DNA from: Corynebacterium callunae DSM 20147
Lineage (GTDB): Bacteria; Actinomycetota; Actinomycetes; Mycobacteriales; Mycobacteriaceae
Length of the DNA stretch: 64,000 bases
Reading direction: 5' to 3'
Assembly: GCF_000344785.1 (NCBI RefSeq)
Contig: NC_020506.1
Coordinates: 1,860,001 to 1,924,000, forward strand
The position numbers were made by a program, and so were the translations under genes. This document shows positions 63,660 to 64,000 of this stretch, in pieces (the stretch's first letter is position 1; every line of letters starts with the position of its first letter). A model generated the notes under the pieces. It saw only the letters and a list, made by a program, of their open reading frames with translations. It did no database searches and was not told the DNA's origin.

Positions 63660-64000
63660 TTAGCCCAAAATCCCAGGTCCCATTGTGGCTTTCAAATCTC
63701 CCATAAGGCTGGCAGATCGACTAACCCGTAGGTGCTCACCCAAGATCATCACAGTGGAGCTTTCACCGTCGACAAGGTTGAGATAAACATCGGAGTCGCC
63801 CTTGTTATCCACCAATACTTGTTTCAATTTGGCGATATTAGACATGGTGCATTGATCGGTACGCATGGAAAGACGCAGTGGCAGGCCTTGGCCATTTCCC
63901 GGTCCTAACTCTGGAACCCGCAGGTCATCACAGAACAAGCTCATGCGGTCATCACGAATGGAAATATGAGCCTTTGCCAGGATGATATTGTCTTCCACAA
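63660..64000 (-). CDS. dnaE1: DNA polymerase III alpha subunit DnaE1 (C-terminal fragment)
   Basis: Only the last ~113 codons lie in the window, so the gene runs off the right edge. The segment (EDNIILAKAHISIRDDRMSLFCDDLRVPEL) matches the OB-fold and tau-binding C-terminus of replicative DnaE, with VDNKGDSDVYLNL and RVSRSASLMGDLKATMGPG near the end. Position next to ilvA matches the C. glutamicum order. The 110 bases after its stop hold no clear terminator. Confidence 0.85.
   Translation of the reverse strand, partial: VEDNIILAKAHISIRDDRMSLFCDDLRVPELGPGNGQGLPLRLSMRTDQCTMSNIAKLKQVLVDNKGDSDVYLNLVDGESSTVMILGEHLRVSRSASLMGDLKATMGPGILG

Overview
The window is a chromosomal segment of a Corynebacterium close to, but not identical with, C. 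glutamicum. Gdh, pyruvate kinase and IlvA look nearly identical to the C. glutamicum proteins as I remember them. The gene order (amtB-glnK-glnD, ftsY, smc, mutM-rnc, gdh, pyk, lgt, his genes, glgX, treY, treZ, ilvA, dnaE1) is also the one I know from that species group. I see no tRNA, rRNA, CRISPR array, prophage or insertion sequence. This is core genome, dense and mostly on the minus strand, with a few lineage-specific genes.

Layout. 1-2040: nitrogen operon amtB-glnK-glnD (minus), with two AmtR-like boxes, a strong leader hairpin and a further palindrome. 2.2-11.5 kb: ftsY, an unrecognised 1124-residue protein, smc and acylphosphatase. 11.5-15.0 kb: an alpha/beta hydrolase fused to a glycine-rich membrane segment, then a sodium:amino-acid symporter. 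15.2-18.2 kb: mutM, rnc, a DUF177 gene and a SepIVA-like coiled-coil gene. 18.3-26.8 kb: gdh, glycerate kinase, a small hypothetical gene, an M20 amidohydrolase, glucan phosphorylase and a VOC dioxygenase-like gene. 26.9-31.1 kb: pyk, lgt, a degenerate indole-glycerol-phosphate-synthase-like gene and a Trp-region membrane protein. 31.2-39.3 kb: hisDCB, two membrane proteins, hisHA, impA and hisFI, all minus. 39.5-45.3 kb: a double YbjN protein, a membrane protein, a lipoprotein, a TetR regulator and glgX. 45.4-48.9 kb: an HxlR regulator, an exonuclease-BRCT protein and an MpaB-like oxygenase. 49.2-58.1 kb: a hypothetical gene, treY, a small alarmone synthetase, a 43-residue acidic peptide gene, a luciferase-like monooxygenase, an S4 protein, a YigZ protein and treZ. 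58.1-64 kb: a TetR-controlled DUF1304-oxidoreductase operon, ilvA, a secreted protein, a MetE-like protein and the end of dnaE1.

How the genes fit together. amtB-glnK-glnD with gdh covers ammonium uptake, PII signalling and assimilation. glgX, glgP, treY and treZ lie within about 35 kb and form a glycogen degradation and trehalose production set. The his block is essentially complete for the middle and late histidine pathway, lacking hisG and hisE.

Most notable signals. (i) The 11-mer GCTTTTCGACG (or its complement) occurs at least 12 times, three of them outside coding sequence, plus five copies of GCTTGTCGACG. (ii) Nearly the same operator-promoter module sits upstream of two unlinked oxidoreductase genes, at 26776-26817 and 53777-53810. 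(iii) A TrpC-like protein has lost most of its catalytic residues. (iv) A 43-residue acidic peptide gene lies at 53507-53638, with a good ribosome binding site and a strong terminator. (v) There is the hydrolase-membrane fusion at 11523 and the unrecognised 1124-residue protein at 4211. (vi) Several perfect inverted repeats have no assigned regulator. All alignments and counts were made by eye.
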